A stretch of 64,000 nucleotides of DNA, taken from the NCBI GenBank assembly GCA_024305405.1, contig JAKNDB010000105.1, positions 3,099,501 through 3,163,500 of the forward strand. Reading direction: 5' to 3'. The notes under the pieces are model-generated. The model made no database searches, was not told the origin of the DNA, and saw only the letters and a program-made list of their open reading frames with translations. The translations under genes and the position numbers were made by a program. Positions 47,547 to 63,718 of the stretch are shown piece by piece. Each line of letters opens with the position of its first letter. Position 1 is the stretch's first letter. Source of the DNA: Dirofilaria immitis. Its lineage: Eukaryota; Nematoda; Chromadorea; Rhabditida; Onchocercidae.

Positions 47547-49199
47547 ATGCTTGATAAAGTTCTTTACAGCAAAGATTATACTTTTATGGATAGAGCATTC
47601 TGTTGCATAGAACATAAAACAATGATCAGAAGAGAACAGGTTTGTTATTTGGAAATTGCGGAATTCAAAAGCAGCCAAGAAAGCAGTATTCATTATCGAG
47701 AAAAGATTGATATTTCGAAATATAATGATGACAGAACTTCGTAATAATAAAGAAAGTGTTTATTGCTGCAGTTGCCAATGTTTATTATGATTGGCAGCAA
47801 CTTTTTATTAACTTAGAATAATCAATTGCTTATTGTTAATGAAAAAATCTATACTTGGGAAAAATCTATTTATGGCTGATCATCTTTAGCTTAATCATGA
47901 AAGACTTAATAGTATTATATTTGATTGAATTTAATGTAATCTAATCTATCAGTTTTCTTTGTTGGAGCAAAAACAACTGATTTATAGATATTCTATGCAG
48001 CAATATTTTTGCTAATTGCACTTCTATTGGTGCAAAATTTTGATCCATTATTATGCGCCGTAGTTAGTTGTCTTTATCCTGCATATGAAACCACTAAGGT
48101 TTGTTCATTGAAATTCTTTCTATCCAAAAATCTCTGTTCGACATATCATATATCAATGATTTCTATGTTCTATCCTATAATCTTTTCCCTGCACTTTATT
48201 TTGCAAATAATAATGCCAAACATTCACCTCTATTTTTATCTTTATTGTTTGAAAAAACGTCAAATTAAAAGATTAGTTAAGCGGAAATGGAGGAACTAAT
48301 TCACAAACTTGATATGAAATGTTAAATATAGTTTGTCTATTAATATGTAGCACTGCAGTGAAATATTGAAAAGATTCAGCGATGGTAGTGATAATTCGCA
48401 GATTTAAAGTTTCCTGCTGAAATTTGCTGCGATATTTCATAAACATAATTAAACAGAATTTTATGAAAGTACATTTTAATATTTAGATTTTAGTACTTTT
48501 TTTCTATCTGATTTTTTTCCTTTTTTTTGAAAATTTGCAGTCTTTAACTATGCGAAGCAATGAAGAATATAAACAGCGTAAGCATTGGCTTATTTACTGG
48601 ATCGTATTTTCGTTTGTCACACTACAAGATTACTATATGGAATGGCTAACAAAACTCTTCTCGCCACTTTTTTACTGAAGGTTGTAAATAGTCTAAAAAT
48701 GAAACCTTAGTAGAGACTTCGTTTCACTTATCTCTTTTATGATTTCTTTTAAAATTCTTCCCTTTAGAGTTTAACAGAATGATGATTTTTCGAGAATTTT
48801 CTTGAACTTCAATTTCAAAATCAGCTTTATACATGATATTATTTTATTTAGATGTTATTTTTGATGCTTCTAGCATTACCACAAACAGGCGTTGCTGAAC
48901 TGTGTTATTGCGATATTGTAGTCCCCGTACTTTCCATTGTTAACAATGCCTTTTTGAAGTATAATTGGGTAAGCTTCTAATTTTATTCTCTTCTCTGAAA
49001 TAAACAATGGAATTACGAAGGATTTCAGTTGCTTCTTTTCATAGTTTTGCTTAAATCAATTATTTAAAAAGATAGAATTATATATTTTTATAATAATTGG
49101 TACTGGATAAAAGTTAGATAAATTTTTAAAAATCACTTTCAGCAAAGCAATAATGTCACACATGTCACAGCAAATGGTTCAAAAGAAAATGATCAGTAA
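47547..49199 (+). CDS. REEP5/DP1/Yop1-family ER-shaping protein
   Basis: A reticulon-like membrane hairpin protein that curves ER tubules. Exons: 47547-47639, 47988-48098, 48541-48680, 48852-48968, 49143-49199, about 172 residues (REEP5 is about 189). Exon 1 shows the family N-terminus (LDKVLY then FCCIEHKTMIRREQ). Exon 2 is hydrophobic and ends SCLYPAYETTK, the conserved Y-P-A-Y motif. Exon 3 has KHWLIYWIVFSFVTLQDY (family: W-L-x-Y-W-x-x-x-x). Exon 4 has LPQTGVAELCY (family: L-P-x-x-x-G-A-x-x-x-Y). A short polar tail ends KENDQ-stop. Exon 3 ends FY-stop as written; one extra G near 48677 gives FYWK and joins exon 4 in phase. The ATG at 47547 is the first in frame; a short upstream exon is possible. 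Confidence 0.87.
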
Positions 49200-52123
49200 A
49201 CGAATCTTTCAGTTTTCAGAAATCTTTCTCTTAATTTCGTACCAAAAAAAGTATTGACTCTAATTATTAGCTTAAATATCTCACAAATAGTTTGAAAGAA
49301 TAATAAAGTTTGGAATATAGTATTTGGAATATAGGATTATTTTCAAAACTTTTCACGAGAAACGAAGTATTACAAGCAATTTAATTTGATTTTCTATATG
49401 TGCCACCTTTCGCAATGCGATATTCTCTAAATGTAGCTGATTTAAACTTTTATTTAGATTTAATAGGAAGAAAGACATATTAAAGGTTCATAATATATAG
49501 GATTATTTAGATTCACTGAACAACTACCCCAATTAATAAACATCACCAGTGATAGGCATCATTTTACAATTATAAAAGATTTATCAAATTATTGAAGAAC
49601 TGAAATTCATTCTTTTGCACACACTATTGTGATGCAAAATGGATTATGCGGAAATTTCATTTACAATTTTTTAATTTTAATATTTTTGAGATTTAACCGT
49701 TGTGGCTGTGAGGCAAATGTTTGATATGTTTCTCTGTTTTTATGATAATAATATTATAATTCCATCAGTGTTCCTTCTTTTTATCATGCGTATCTTATAA
49801 AAAGCAAGAAAATATTTATATTATTTCATGGTTTAATTTCGTGCGATTTTTACTCTTAAAGGAACTCTTACCGAAGGACAAATTTTATTTGAACTCTGCT
49901 TAAATTCTATATTAAAATTGGCAAAGTTCACTTCTAAGTTTTTTTTGTTTTTTTAAGGATGACTTCAAATGACGGAACATATTCTTTGCTTTTATAACTT
50001 TCGGGCATTGATTTTCATGATTTTTTAAAAATTTTTTTGTTAGAGGTGAAGTGATACGTTTATTTGTTCCATTTATTACTGTCAAATTCACGAAATGATC
50101 ATGAACTCTTCATCTAATAAAGCGGTAAACGGTAAAGTTGAATAATTCCAAAGTAATAACTATTGTGTTGATGAGCATAAGTTTGTTAAATCGAATCTAA
50201 GGCTTAGTCAAGGAGTAAATTAAAAAGATAGATATATATTAGTAGCTTATTAAGGAGATCTATACTTAGCTATGATCATTGACAACTCTGAAATGCACTA
50301 GTCTAACTGAATAGTCATAGTGATTTTGATCAATATAGCCTGTAATTAAGGACCGCTAAATGATATTTGAATTACACTTGGAAAGAAAATAATAGGTGAA
50401 AAATTGTTATGATATAGTCAGAAAAATGTTATCCAAATTATTCAAAAAATCATTAAAAATTGATAAGAATAATCTGAAGTTTAGCAAAAATTTTAAGGCC
50501 AAAAAATTTTATAACAGAGATAGGAACCATAGTGTTTTTAGTGTGAGATACGAAAAATTCTATCATGGAATTGTGACGAAATCACGCTTCCTGGGTCATA
50601 GTTCAAAGCTAAACTGCCGACAAAATTACACTATTCTAAAATTGAAATGAAGCGAAAGAAAAAAATGAAAAGAGCAGTGGACAATTATCATTATTACTAA
50701 TACGTACTGTTTGCATGGTTTTCCGTATTGTTTGCATGTGTTCAGATTATAGGATTCCAGTAAGGAATTTGGTGAGTGTAGTTGATCTTTGTTTTAAACC
50801 TCTCCGCTTCCTTCCTCGATTAGTAGAACAATGAATCTTGTTCACATTCCACAAATTGAGAATTGTTCACTCAAAAAAAAAAAAAAAAAATTAGGCCTAG
50901 AGGTTCGGCTAAAATATGTCATATGTTGTTTTCCCAAAATAATCTTTTGTGCATTCAATAAATTCCTGCGAACCTTATACTCGGATGCACCAATCTGTTT
51001 TTGTTAAAAATTAGTGTCTGAATGTATTATATTTTTTTAAAAAATATTTAGACATATCACATGAAGCAGAATAATTTTGAAATGGATTATTAAGGCACTT
51101 GTCCAGTTAGATGCTGGATACTTAGTAAATTATTCGATTTCCATTTTCTCTACTGTTTATGGGGCATTTGCTTATGGGAATTTGCTCATGCCTGTTTTCC
51201 AAATATTTTTCAACACTTTGACAAATCATCAGTTCTCCTGAGAATGGATGTCTCCCGTCATTTCCTTTATTTATATATATTTCACTATGTCTACAGCCTA
51301 GAATGTTACTTAGTCTTTTATAATTACACCTAATGACGAAAGATATGCAACCTGCCATTTATACTGCTTGTTGCTCTTTCCGAAACTTTTCTTGATGTTC
51401 TCTTTTTCTCTTTTAGAAAAAGAGAATTAATGTTATCGGAACTAAAAATGAAGGAGAAGAGAGCAACAATTGTGCTATTTGAATTCCATTATGACATTTG
51501 ATGAATCAACATTCCAAACAATTGATCGACACATTCCGCAATCAATTATAGATATTAATGCCATTTGACAATTAACAACCCACCGTTTATTTACAGATAT
51601 GACAATGTATAACAGTTAGTAGTTGACATCCTCTCCAGTTGTTTTCTTGGATTCTGTCCTTTTAAAAGTTTTATTTTCCTTTTTTTTCTTTCAGATTTTC
51701 TTTTCGTCGTATAAATGCCCATTTGAATTTCCAAAAGGTTATTTATTAATTCTCTTGATCTCTCCATCATTTTCTCATTTACTCGTCTAAGCAATGTTCC
51801 TGTTACTGTAATTCTTTTTCTTTAAAGCGCTGTTCACTTAATCCAATTCAGCTCACCGTATCCCTGATTCTATCTGCCGATTTACCATCTACGTCCACAT
51901 ATTATAATGAGAATTAAAAATGAGAGAAGTAGGATATTGAGAGAGAATGAATTCAGATAGCTTAGTAAGTGAAGAGATTGAAAGAGAAAAGTTAGCTTTG
52001 AAAAGAAGAGAGATATAAGGATAGTTTCTAATTTGATATGAAATTCATGTTAGTGGGTGGTTGTCTGAGTTGCGATTTGTTATTGTTATCGTCAGGTGTG
52101 CCGGCTGTTGGTGTGTGCCACCG
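49200..52123. other. Intergenic, no supported gene
   Basis: AT-rich, with a 19-base poly-A run near 50873-50891. Frames at 50396-50650 (+) and 51591-51794 (-) are Lys-rich with no motif or splice support. No RNA gene was recognised. Confidence 0.4.
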
Positions 52124-52372
52124 ATGTGTCCTCAGTTCTGCTGCTTATTTCTGCTAATTACTGCAAACTGTATGCTATTGGCAGTGTTTGCTTCAACAGC
52201 TAATTGTGATAGCTCAAAGAAGAAGGGCTACTGCAGCGGGGAAGGGCACCGACTCGACACTGATTCAGAAAAGTTCATCGAATCAGTCTCTGCAGCAAAT
52301 ATTGGAGGAGAGGAAGAAGAGGGTGCAAATTTACAACCAGAAAGCGAGAAGCACATAAAACTGAGAAAATGA
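52124..52372 (+). CDS. Signal-peptide-like frame upstream of pcm-1
   Basis: An 82-codon frame from ATG (52124): MCPQFCCLFLLITANCMLLA, then VFASTANC, a hydrophobic core with an Ala-x-Ala-like cleavage region, followed by an acidic linker. Its TGA (52370-52372) overlaps the ATG of the methyltransferase (ATGA). Adding one A to the run at 52366-52369 would fuse both into one protein, giving a secretory-targeted enzyme. Given the many single-base losses in this window, the fusion is plausible; a uORF is the alternative. Confidence 0.5.
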   Translation: MCPQFCCLFLLITANCMLLAVFASTANCDSSKKKGYCSGEGHRLDTDSEKFIESVSAANIGGEEEEGANLQPESEKHIKLRK

Positions 52373-53998
52373 AGATCTTTGAGGGTGCAACACGATTGCT
52401 AACTCGTAATATAAGAAATGCTATGGCTTGGATGTCTGGTGGTGATTCGAATGTTGATTTAGTCAATAATTTACAAAGTAATTATTGCTTTTTTACTTTC
52501 AACGTTGATAAATGCTATCTTAACTGACTCTTTTCCCGTATTTTATCATCATGCATCGGAAAAATATCTCTGCAGGCAAATTAATAAATATCATCAATTG
52601 ACTGGCAATTGATTATGACAAATCGATTTGATAATTGATTATGATTAACATTACCAAACATATATAGTTAATGTAATTCGCGTCCTTGATATAATACAAC
52701 AATTTTCAGACAATAATTTATTCAAAGATGGACGTGTAAGGGATGCCATGTTAAAAGTGGACCGAGGTGACTTCACGTCCATAATGCCATATGGAGATCA
52801 TCCGGTTTCAATTGGTTACGGTGCTACAATCAGTGCTCCACATATGGTAATTATAATTTTGTTTCCTGTTGATTGAAAGCAAAGAAAACCTAAAGGCTAG
52901 TTGTTGTAGTGTTTATATTCAGTAATATATGAAAAATTATTTCGTAAAGAACGATTGATTTCTTATATACGATTTGAAATATTTCTAAAAATCAGTGTTG
53001 GGTCAAAATTAAAAAAATTTTTAGCATGCGTCATCTCTGGAGCTTCTAAAAGATCATCTTAAAGAAGGGGATCGAGCACTGGACGTGGGATCAGGTTCCG
53101 GTTACTTAACAGCTTGTATGGCAATAATGGTTAGTTTGCAGCTCTTGTATACACGATACATGATACCACAGTTGCTTTTGCGAAATTCCCAAAAAAATAT
53201 TGTTAATTCCTAAAGATTACAGTTCATTTTTGTAGTATCTATTAGTCGACCTGTTTAGCAGTTTTTTAGGTTGGCAGAACAGGAAAGGTAGTTGGTATAG
53301 ATCATATTCAAGCTCTGGTGGATGATTCAAAGCGTAATATCAAGAAACATCATGAGGATTTATTGACTGATCGCCGTATAATCCTTGTAAAAGGAGATGG
53401 TCGAAAAGGTTATGAGAAAGAAGCACCCTATACTGCTATTCATGTCGGCGCTGCTGCACCTGAAATCCCTACTGAAGTTATTTTTATTTAAATGACAAGA
53501 TAGTAGAATAAAAATGATGCATTTATTTCGAACTGAACTTTAAATTTTTTAATTTTTTTGCATACTGTTTATCATTTTTGAAAGCACTTCTATTATACAC
53601 ACATAATTTAAATCATTGAGCAGATTTTAAATTTTAAAAACATTTAGTACTAAAATGTTTTCCATTCTCTATCTTACCCTAAAATATAGAAGAGCCGGGC
53701 TCTCTTACTTTGGGTAAGAAATTTATGGTCAAATAAATATTAAACTTGTTCCACTTATTACTACGAATTGATAATTTCATTGTCCTGAATACAAATTTTC
53801 TTAAATAAGAATAAAATATTGCAGTTAATAAAGCAACTTGCTAAAGGTGGAAGAATGTTAATTCCGGTCGGTCCCGAAGGCGGTCCTCAACGATTTGTAC
53901 AAGTCGACAAAGATACAAATGGGAATGTGACGCAAAAAAACTTAATGGGTGTAAGCTATGTTCCCTTAACTGATGAACAGCATCAGCTTTATAATTAA
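52369..53998 (+). CDS. pcm-1: Protein-L-isoaspartate O-methyltransferase
   Basis: Repairs aged proteins by SAM-dependent methylation of L-isoaspartyl residues. Exons: 52369-52477, 52710-52846, 53025-53129, 53270-53476, 53825-53998. All join in phase. Conserved blocks in order: [19 protein letters not shown] (human start is MAWKSGG), [22 protein letters not shown] motif [59 protein letters not shown], and the C-terminal [11 protein letters not shown]. About 243 residues from the ATG at 52369; human PIMT is 227, so 18 or so extra residues precede the usual start, and the upstream frame may add a signal peptide. Confidence 0.97.
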
Positions 53999-54931
53999 AG
54001 ACAAAAGAGTAAGTTGTACTTTCCCGCCCCTATACTGCTTTATTAGTGAAATTGATATCTTAAACAGATAATCATCTTCGATTATTACTGAAGGATAGAA
54101 GGATGGTTTTTCTTCCTAATTTCTTTACAAAAAATTCAGTCCTAATTTACCACAAGGAATTTTTCAAGAGTATTGTTATTTGTCTCTATTACAATAAATT
54201 TGTTCCGATAAATAAGAAATCTTGTTTTCATTTTTTTAGATAATCAGACTAAGATTTACATGTGGGAAAATATTTCCTAAAACATGGGTCCAATTGCATT
54301 ATATGTCGAAGGGAACTACGCTGGATAAAAACGAAAGCGAGGGACAGACCACTAAAAATTGAGTTTTTAGTGAAAACGAAGAATCACCGCACGCGCAGAG
54401 TGATTTTATTTATGGTATTCAGATAGATCATTAATCTTGATTCGTGTAACGTGGGACAGTATTAATCGTCGTGAATCTTTCATCGTAGTATTTTCTCTTC
54501 TTCAATCTTTTCTCATTTAAGCCGCAGTGCTGTTGTAATTCCTGTGATAATTTAATTGTATTTATTTCTATATTATCGTAAAATGACGCTAAATTTAGAC
54601 TTCACTACAAAATCGAGTAACCAGCCGCATTTCGGTTAAATAATATGCCTTATCAGAATATCAAAGATATGGTATAGTAAACAACAACTTGTCGCATTCT
54701 CTGCACGATAATATTTTTTTCGACACTAAAGATTACATTTCATGGAATGAAAACAGAACAAGCGTAATGCATAGAATATTACGGGAGTTTAACCAAGGAA
54801 AAGAACAAACATTTTTACCACTCTCGTAACATATCAGAACAATCAACAGAAAAAGAAAAAATTAAATACCAGTTAGTTATTAATCTGGTTTGCAACATCA
54901 CGCTTAACCGATTCCATCAGATATATCATGA
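53999..54931. other. Convergent 3' spacer between pcm-1 and DEAD-box gene
   Basis: pcm-1 (+) and the helicase (-) end towards each other here, so this holds both 3' UTRs. No other gene was seen. The helicase may extend to about 54875 if its last exon reads in the alternative phase. Confidence 0.5.
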
Positions 54932-58375
<3,444 letters not shown>

Positions 58376-58763
58376 CTGGAGTAATATTTGGATTTAATTA
58401 CCGAAATTTCATAGCAATCCCATTGTTTTAATCACCTTCATTACTATTATAGTCATATCAATGGGAAAATTTATCAGAATCGATTCTCTCACATGAATGT
58501 ATTTCATCCGAAAATAATACCTAGCATTTTATTTGGACTGCCTGTTCCTAATACTTGGAGAGATCAAAAGAATATGCCCATTTAATGAAGAGTATCATAG
58601 AAATCTGCCTATCTATAGTGCCAGTTCTAAAAGTTTGTCCACTGCATGGTTTTTCCCGACACTCCTCGCTCACTTGGAGCTATGCCACGATAAGGAATAT
58701 GCAGTGATCCAACCTCTTCGGACTGCCTCTCGCCAGGTGTCAACGTAGACAAGATTCATTTAC

Positions 58764-59267
58764 GGTATGGCGGACCGAATGCTCGCCCTAACTTATCGAG
58801 GACGTTCGATGCTCCGCCAGTGAAGGCAGGAATGGACTGCAAGCTGCACACCAAACCCATCATCACTACACACCGACCTCTATCGCTGGGATGCCGAACC
58901 CTAGACCTTTATTTAAGGAATAATTCGTAACCGAATTAACCATTGCGACCAACTTATCCAAAGCTTTTTATAATTTTTCTTTGCTTTAGTATTCTTATCT
59001 CATACATTTAATCGAATACTAAGTTCAAAGAGATTGAATTTTGACTGAATAGAATTTAAAAGAGATGAAGAAACAATAACCTGGAAGAAAGTTGTGATAA
59101 TCGCGGGGATTTCACGTTTTCTACATTTCTCTGCCGATCTCCTGAAGATTCATTCGAGGCGGTCACTTGAGAGGATGAGCAAAGGGCTATCCACGATCTG
59201 CATAAACCACCCTTCCTAACATGCCGCAGCAAAGACCATGTATAGAATCGCCGGCAAGCGATGACAT
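58764..59267 (-). CDS. Putative two-exon start with presequence-like N-terminus
   Basis: Not recognised. Exon 1 (59081-59267) opens ATG-TCA-TCG-CTT; with one base restored early it reads CRRFYTWSLLRHVRKGGLCR and continues open to a CCAG|GTTATT donor. Exon 2 (58764-58900) follows a CTAG acceptor in the matching phase and contains MMGLVCSLQSIPAFTGGASN then VLDKLGRAFGPPYR, with a GTAAAT donor or a TGA just after. Many Arg, few acidic residues and Ser/Leu alternation suit a mitochondrial presequence. Both exons are much less AT-rich than the flanks. They could instead be 5' exons of the DEAD-box gene, which lacks a confident start. Confidence 0.4.
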
Positions 59268-60604
59268 CTAGTTCATTCCACTATTCAAAACTTTTTTGCA
59301 AATATGACACTGATATTAGTAATATCGCTCGAACTTCAATGCATACTACTTTTTAGAATGTTAAGCACAATAATATATTAGGTTCGATCAGATTGAAGAG
59401 AACCGACAAAATTGAATGGAGCCAACATCTTCACAGATAAAAGTGTTTTGGACAAAGCACGACAATAACGCAGTAGTATCCCAACATTTACTATTTCATT
59501 CCAATGAAAGGAACAGTCATCCTAAATTTAAGATACATTATCCCGGCAGTGAGCCAAAAATTTAATGAAATGTGGGAATTCAAATCATTGTGAACATGCA
59601 GTGTTGGGAAAGGAAAATATTGATTTTCGATGTCTATGAATTATCGCAAATAATATTGGATTGACGATATGCAGCATTCGGTGCAGTCCTAATATATTTA
59701 TAAATGGTGTTAGGTAGAGTAGTATCAAAGATCTCTCATTAATTAAGACAAATTTAGATTACAGTACCATTTCTTTACCGGATAACTTTTTGATATTGCC
59801 ATTCCGATACCCTCTGGTGATTTATTATTTTTCTTTTCTTTTTCTCACTCTTTAAATTTCTCTTCATCCATTTCTTAAAAGTATTTTCGCAATATTATCG
59901 AAATTTCTTTCCCAGTATTGCATTTCTACCGGCTATTCATTGTACAAATCTTTTTATTCTATCGATTAGTATTTTTTAATATTTTGATTATTGTTTTTAC
60001 ATATTCGATATATCAGTTGAGGATGTGTTATTATTAAATCGTCAATATTTACTTTTGTATTGTGATTGGTCTTTTTTTTTATAAAGTTAGGTTATATTAA
60101 AAAATAGAAAATAAATGTGATAGTAAATACTAAATATTGCATTACGTGTTATAATAATAGATTCTTTTACAAATGGAATAAGTTAAAGTTTTTTTGGAAT
60201 ATTTGAAAATTATTTTTATAAATTTTGTGATTAAAAATTATTTTACAAAGCGAATAACACAATTTTTGCATAATAATATTCATAGATTTTTTTTTGATTT
60301 ATTAGTAAAATTGTTTTTTTCAAATATCAAAATGAAGAGAAGAGACGTTTTATTGATTAATATTAACAAAATATTATATATAAAATTATAGCAGCCTTGA
60401 ACTCAGAAAGAAGGAAAGAAAAAAGAAAAGAAGGAATGTTAGAAAAGGTAGATTATAATAAGATTGGATAACGTTTGTATTTAGAAAAAAAAGGGAATGT
60501 TGTAACTAGAAAAAATCATTTTCAATTCGGGAAATTAAGTAAGTGCATTAATATCGCGTGTGCCAGTCGCTTCCTCATGATGTTTCATTCTACATTTTTC
60601 AGCA
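59268..60604. other. Intergenic, strongly AT-rich on the right
   Basis: Between divergent genes. 59950-60400 is extremely AT-rich with long T and A runs. No gene, mitochondrial fragment or RNA was identified. A TTTTTCAG at 60595-60602 directly precedes the COG2 ATG and may be its trans-splice acceptor. Confidence 0.45.
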
Positions 60605-63600
60605 ATGAAAACAGTGACGACGGTAACATCAGATGATGAGAGTAGAAAAATAAATCATGCTAATTTTGCATCACAAATAAATTTGTTGACTGAATCCCAT
60701 CTTTGCTTTAATAAGGTATTGTTCTTATTTTTATGTTTCAAGATTATAGTTTACTGCAAAAAGAGTTACATGATTAAAGCAAATCTGCTACAGTTATATT
60801 ATGGGATATTACTTAGCTTGATGGAAGTTTTGTTGATCTTAAAAAATAGAGGTGAAATTACTAATAGTGATTGATTAACTTTATAGAACAAAGTGTTTTT
60901 TATTTTAGGACCAGTTCAATCGGGCGGATTTCAATGTAGAACGATTTCTGAATTTGGCTCGACGACGAGCTAGTCTAGAGCAAATTCATAACGACTTGCG
61001 AATTTATCTAAAAATTGTTCAAAATTCAATGATCGAACTCATAAATGACGATTATGCCGATTTTGTAAATTTGTCATCCAATCTTGTAGGATTGAAAGAA
61101 ACAATCGATAAGCTGACCAAGAATATCGAAGTGATTTTTACTTTATTCAGAGAAGAGATTGAGTAACAAAGAATCAGTTCCATCCTTTTTATTATCATTA
61201 ATTTTTTTCTTTTTGAAAGAAAGTTTAATAATAGGATACAATTTCTACTCTTTATCATTCATGTTTCTAACTTGATAATCTGAAATATGATCTTCGGAAA
61301 ATGATTTTCATTTGCAGACAATATGGTACGACTTCTGTAGCAATACACAGATTATAAAGGAATCTGCTGAATTTGTTGAACAGAAAACCACTGATCTTAT
61401 TGCATGCCGAAAAGCACAATATGAAATTCATGGGCAGATTTTTCTGATAAAATCAATCGAAAAATTGGCTGATAAAATTGCCTGCTGTCCAGAAGCGATA
61501 GAGCAATTTTGGTAATTATGCTTTAATTAAATTTGCATTTTACTAATCACTGCTGTTAAGATATTTAAAATGAAAATAAATACTAGAATACTGATGAATG
61601 ATTTGTGATTGTCAGTTTCGCTTTTTATTTTCTATGACAGGAATAGCGAAATATATTTATTTCATTTCACAGATTTGAGCAAAAATGCTCAAATTTATGT
61701 TTACTCAATACAATACATATCCATTTTCAACAACTGTTCTAATGCATGTGATCTTGTAGTTTTGTCGCAGTGCTGTGTAATTTCAGAGTAAAGTAAAAAT
61801 TGTTTCTAGGTTAGAGAATTTTGCTGATGCAGTCGTTAATGTGATTCTATGGTTTGGTAAAGTGAACAATATCGATGATAAGGTCAATTTGATTTATTGC
61901 AACAGATTTGTCCTTTTTAAATTACTTTGATTTTTTATTTTGCGGAAACTAGAATTTAGGTGGCCGCTGCTTATACTATATGTTTGACTCATGTTCGTAA
62001 ACTGACAGAATATTGGCTAGTACAAGATCTCAAAGGTGATTGTTGCTTCATTGAACAAATCCTTGGTATAATTACCCTGAATAATAGTGCCGATTCAGCT
62101 GTTTCTTGTGTAATGACAGAAATTATCGATGAACATATTGGAGAACCAAGAAGTAATTTGGAAGATTTTCTGAATGAAGTATATGGAACCGTTCGAAAGG
62201 TAGATGCTATCCATTTCCTGCATTCGATTAAAGAGTAATTCTATTGAGTAATTTGTTCTCTAACATTGATTAGTTCGAAGTAAATTTAAATCTGTTTGCT
62301 ATCTTACATATGAAGTAAAATAATTTTAAACAAATAAAATTTGCAGTGAACAGTATTTTGTCATGACACTCTTTAAAAAATAAAATTGGGTTTTAGCATG
62401 AACTCATCTCTAATTTTTATCCTAGCTTTGAAATTCGGTAATATTGAATTATAGCTTCGAGAAGATTGGTCGCAAAAATTGAGAATAATGGCTTGTCGTC
62501 CGCAAATATTTCATCGTTTCTGGACAAATGTCTCCTCACTTTTATTGTTTCAATCCTCGACCAGGTTGTTTCAATGGTCCTCAAAGTCTTAATGTTTTTG
62601 TCTTTAATTAGTTATTATGCTTGCTTGAGTTAATAATTTTGACAAGAAAAAATATGTTCATTATTATCGCAAGAAATTATAAATATACTGAATATTGTTC
62701 AATACATAAATTCTTTTCAGTACTTCGGTTCTGTTGTTGTTCCAAGCGACAATCGTGTTTTTCATCGATGTTACAAGAGAACCTGCGAATTTATCAGTAA
62801 CTGGCCTGGAGCCGCCAATTCACGCACTGTTTTACGGATGATACGTAATAGATTCAATTTGGTTGTATATTTCAAACTAGAGACACAACATTTTTTGTCT
62901 CAATTAACGGATGAGCTTGATCCTTCCGTTATTAAACCGACCGCCAATGCGAAAAAGAAGAAATCGAGGAAAAATTTTTTATGATTTTTCGGAATTTGTT
63001 ATCGATACTTTAGAAAGGATTTGGTCTGACGAAGTTTATCTACCGACTTTACTTGATAAATTTTGGGATTTTACGCTCAAAGTTCTTGCTAGATATTTAG
63101 AGTGGATCGAAGGAATTAAGAGGTGAGATCACTTATTAATCTTATCACTTTAGATAGCTTTGAAGTTCCATAAAGAACGTGAGAATTATTTTTACTTGAA
63201 CATCACATGAATATATTTCCAGTTACTATTGGACTCATAAAAGGGCACCTGAAGATTTTGAAATTTGGCGCTTGTTTTGTAGTCTGCATGCTGATTGTGT
63301 GAATGTTGATAATCGAACTTTTGAGATTGCATTATCATCAATTTGGCCGAAAATTCGAGAGCATAAGGTAAAAAGTTTCTGGCTTATCCGTAATTGTATT
63401 TCTCGAGAAGGTAATTTTTGATGATTTGTTATTTATCGAATTCCAGTTGGATGTGACGATGTTTGGACAATGTTTATCAATTTTTTCAACTAAAATAGCT
63501 GAACGGACTCAAGAATTTGAAAAATTGATTATCGAAGACGCCGTCACGTCACTGACAGAGGTGCATTTATGTTTTATTAATTTATGATACGATTTTCTAA

Positions 63601-63718
63601 ATTTTATGCAAGGAGCTGTGGTTTCAATTTCCAATGCTTTAAAAAATAAATATTTCGATACGAATGGCTGAATTATTTTCAGTGTCATTGTTTATCCGAT
63701 GTGCACCATTTTAATTAG
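60605..63718 (+). CDS. cogc-2: Conserved oligomeric Golgi complex subunit 2 (COG2)
   Basis: A lobe A subunit of the COG tether for retrograde intra-Golgi transport. Confident exons: 60605-60715, 60909-61162, 61318-61511, 61960-62200, about 62720-63122, 63224-63368, about 63446-63560, and possibly 63683-63718 (probably incomplete at the right edge). Diagnostic N-terminus: LCFNK|DQFNRADFNVERFL, then NSMIELINDDYADFVNLSSN and LVGLKETIDKL, matching human COG2 (MVELINKDYADFVNLSTNLVGM). Later: WNLPVYF-like NLVVYFKLE, then IWSDEVYLPTLLDKFWDFTL and LKVLARYLEW (human W-S-D-E-M-F-L-P-L-L and Q-I-L-A-R-Y). Sections around 61670-61786, 61810-61859 and 62457-62570 look coding but phases are unresolved. One base is missing near 61351, and two (A run 62952-62956, T run 62975-62980) between TANAK and YDFSEF. 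Confidence 0.9.

Noticed and set aside
60000..60400. Possible nuclear copy of mitochondrial DNA
   Set aside because: Very AT-rich with Ile/Phe/Lys frames, but no mitochondrial gene motif or tRNA-like fold could be recognised.
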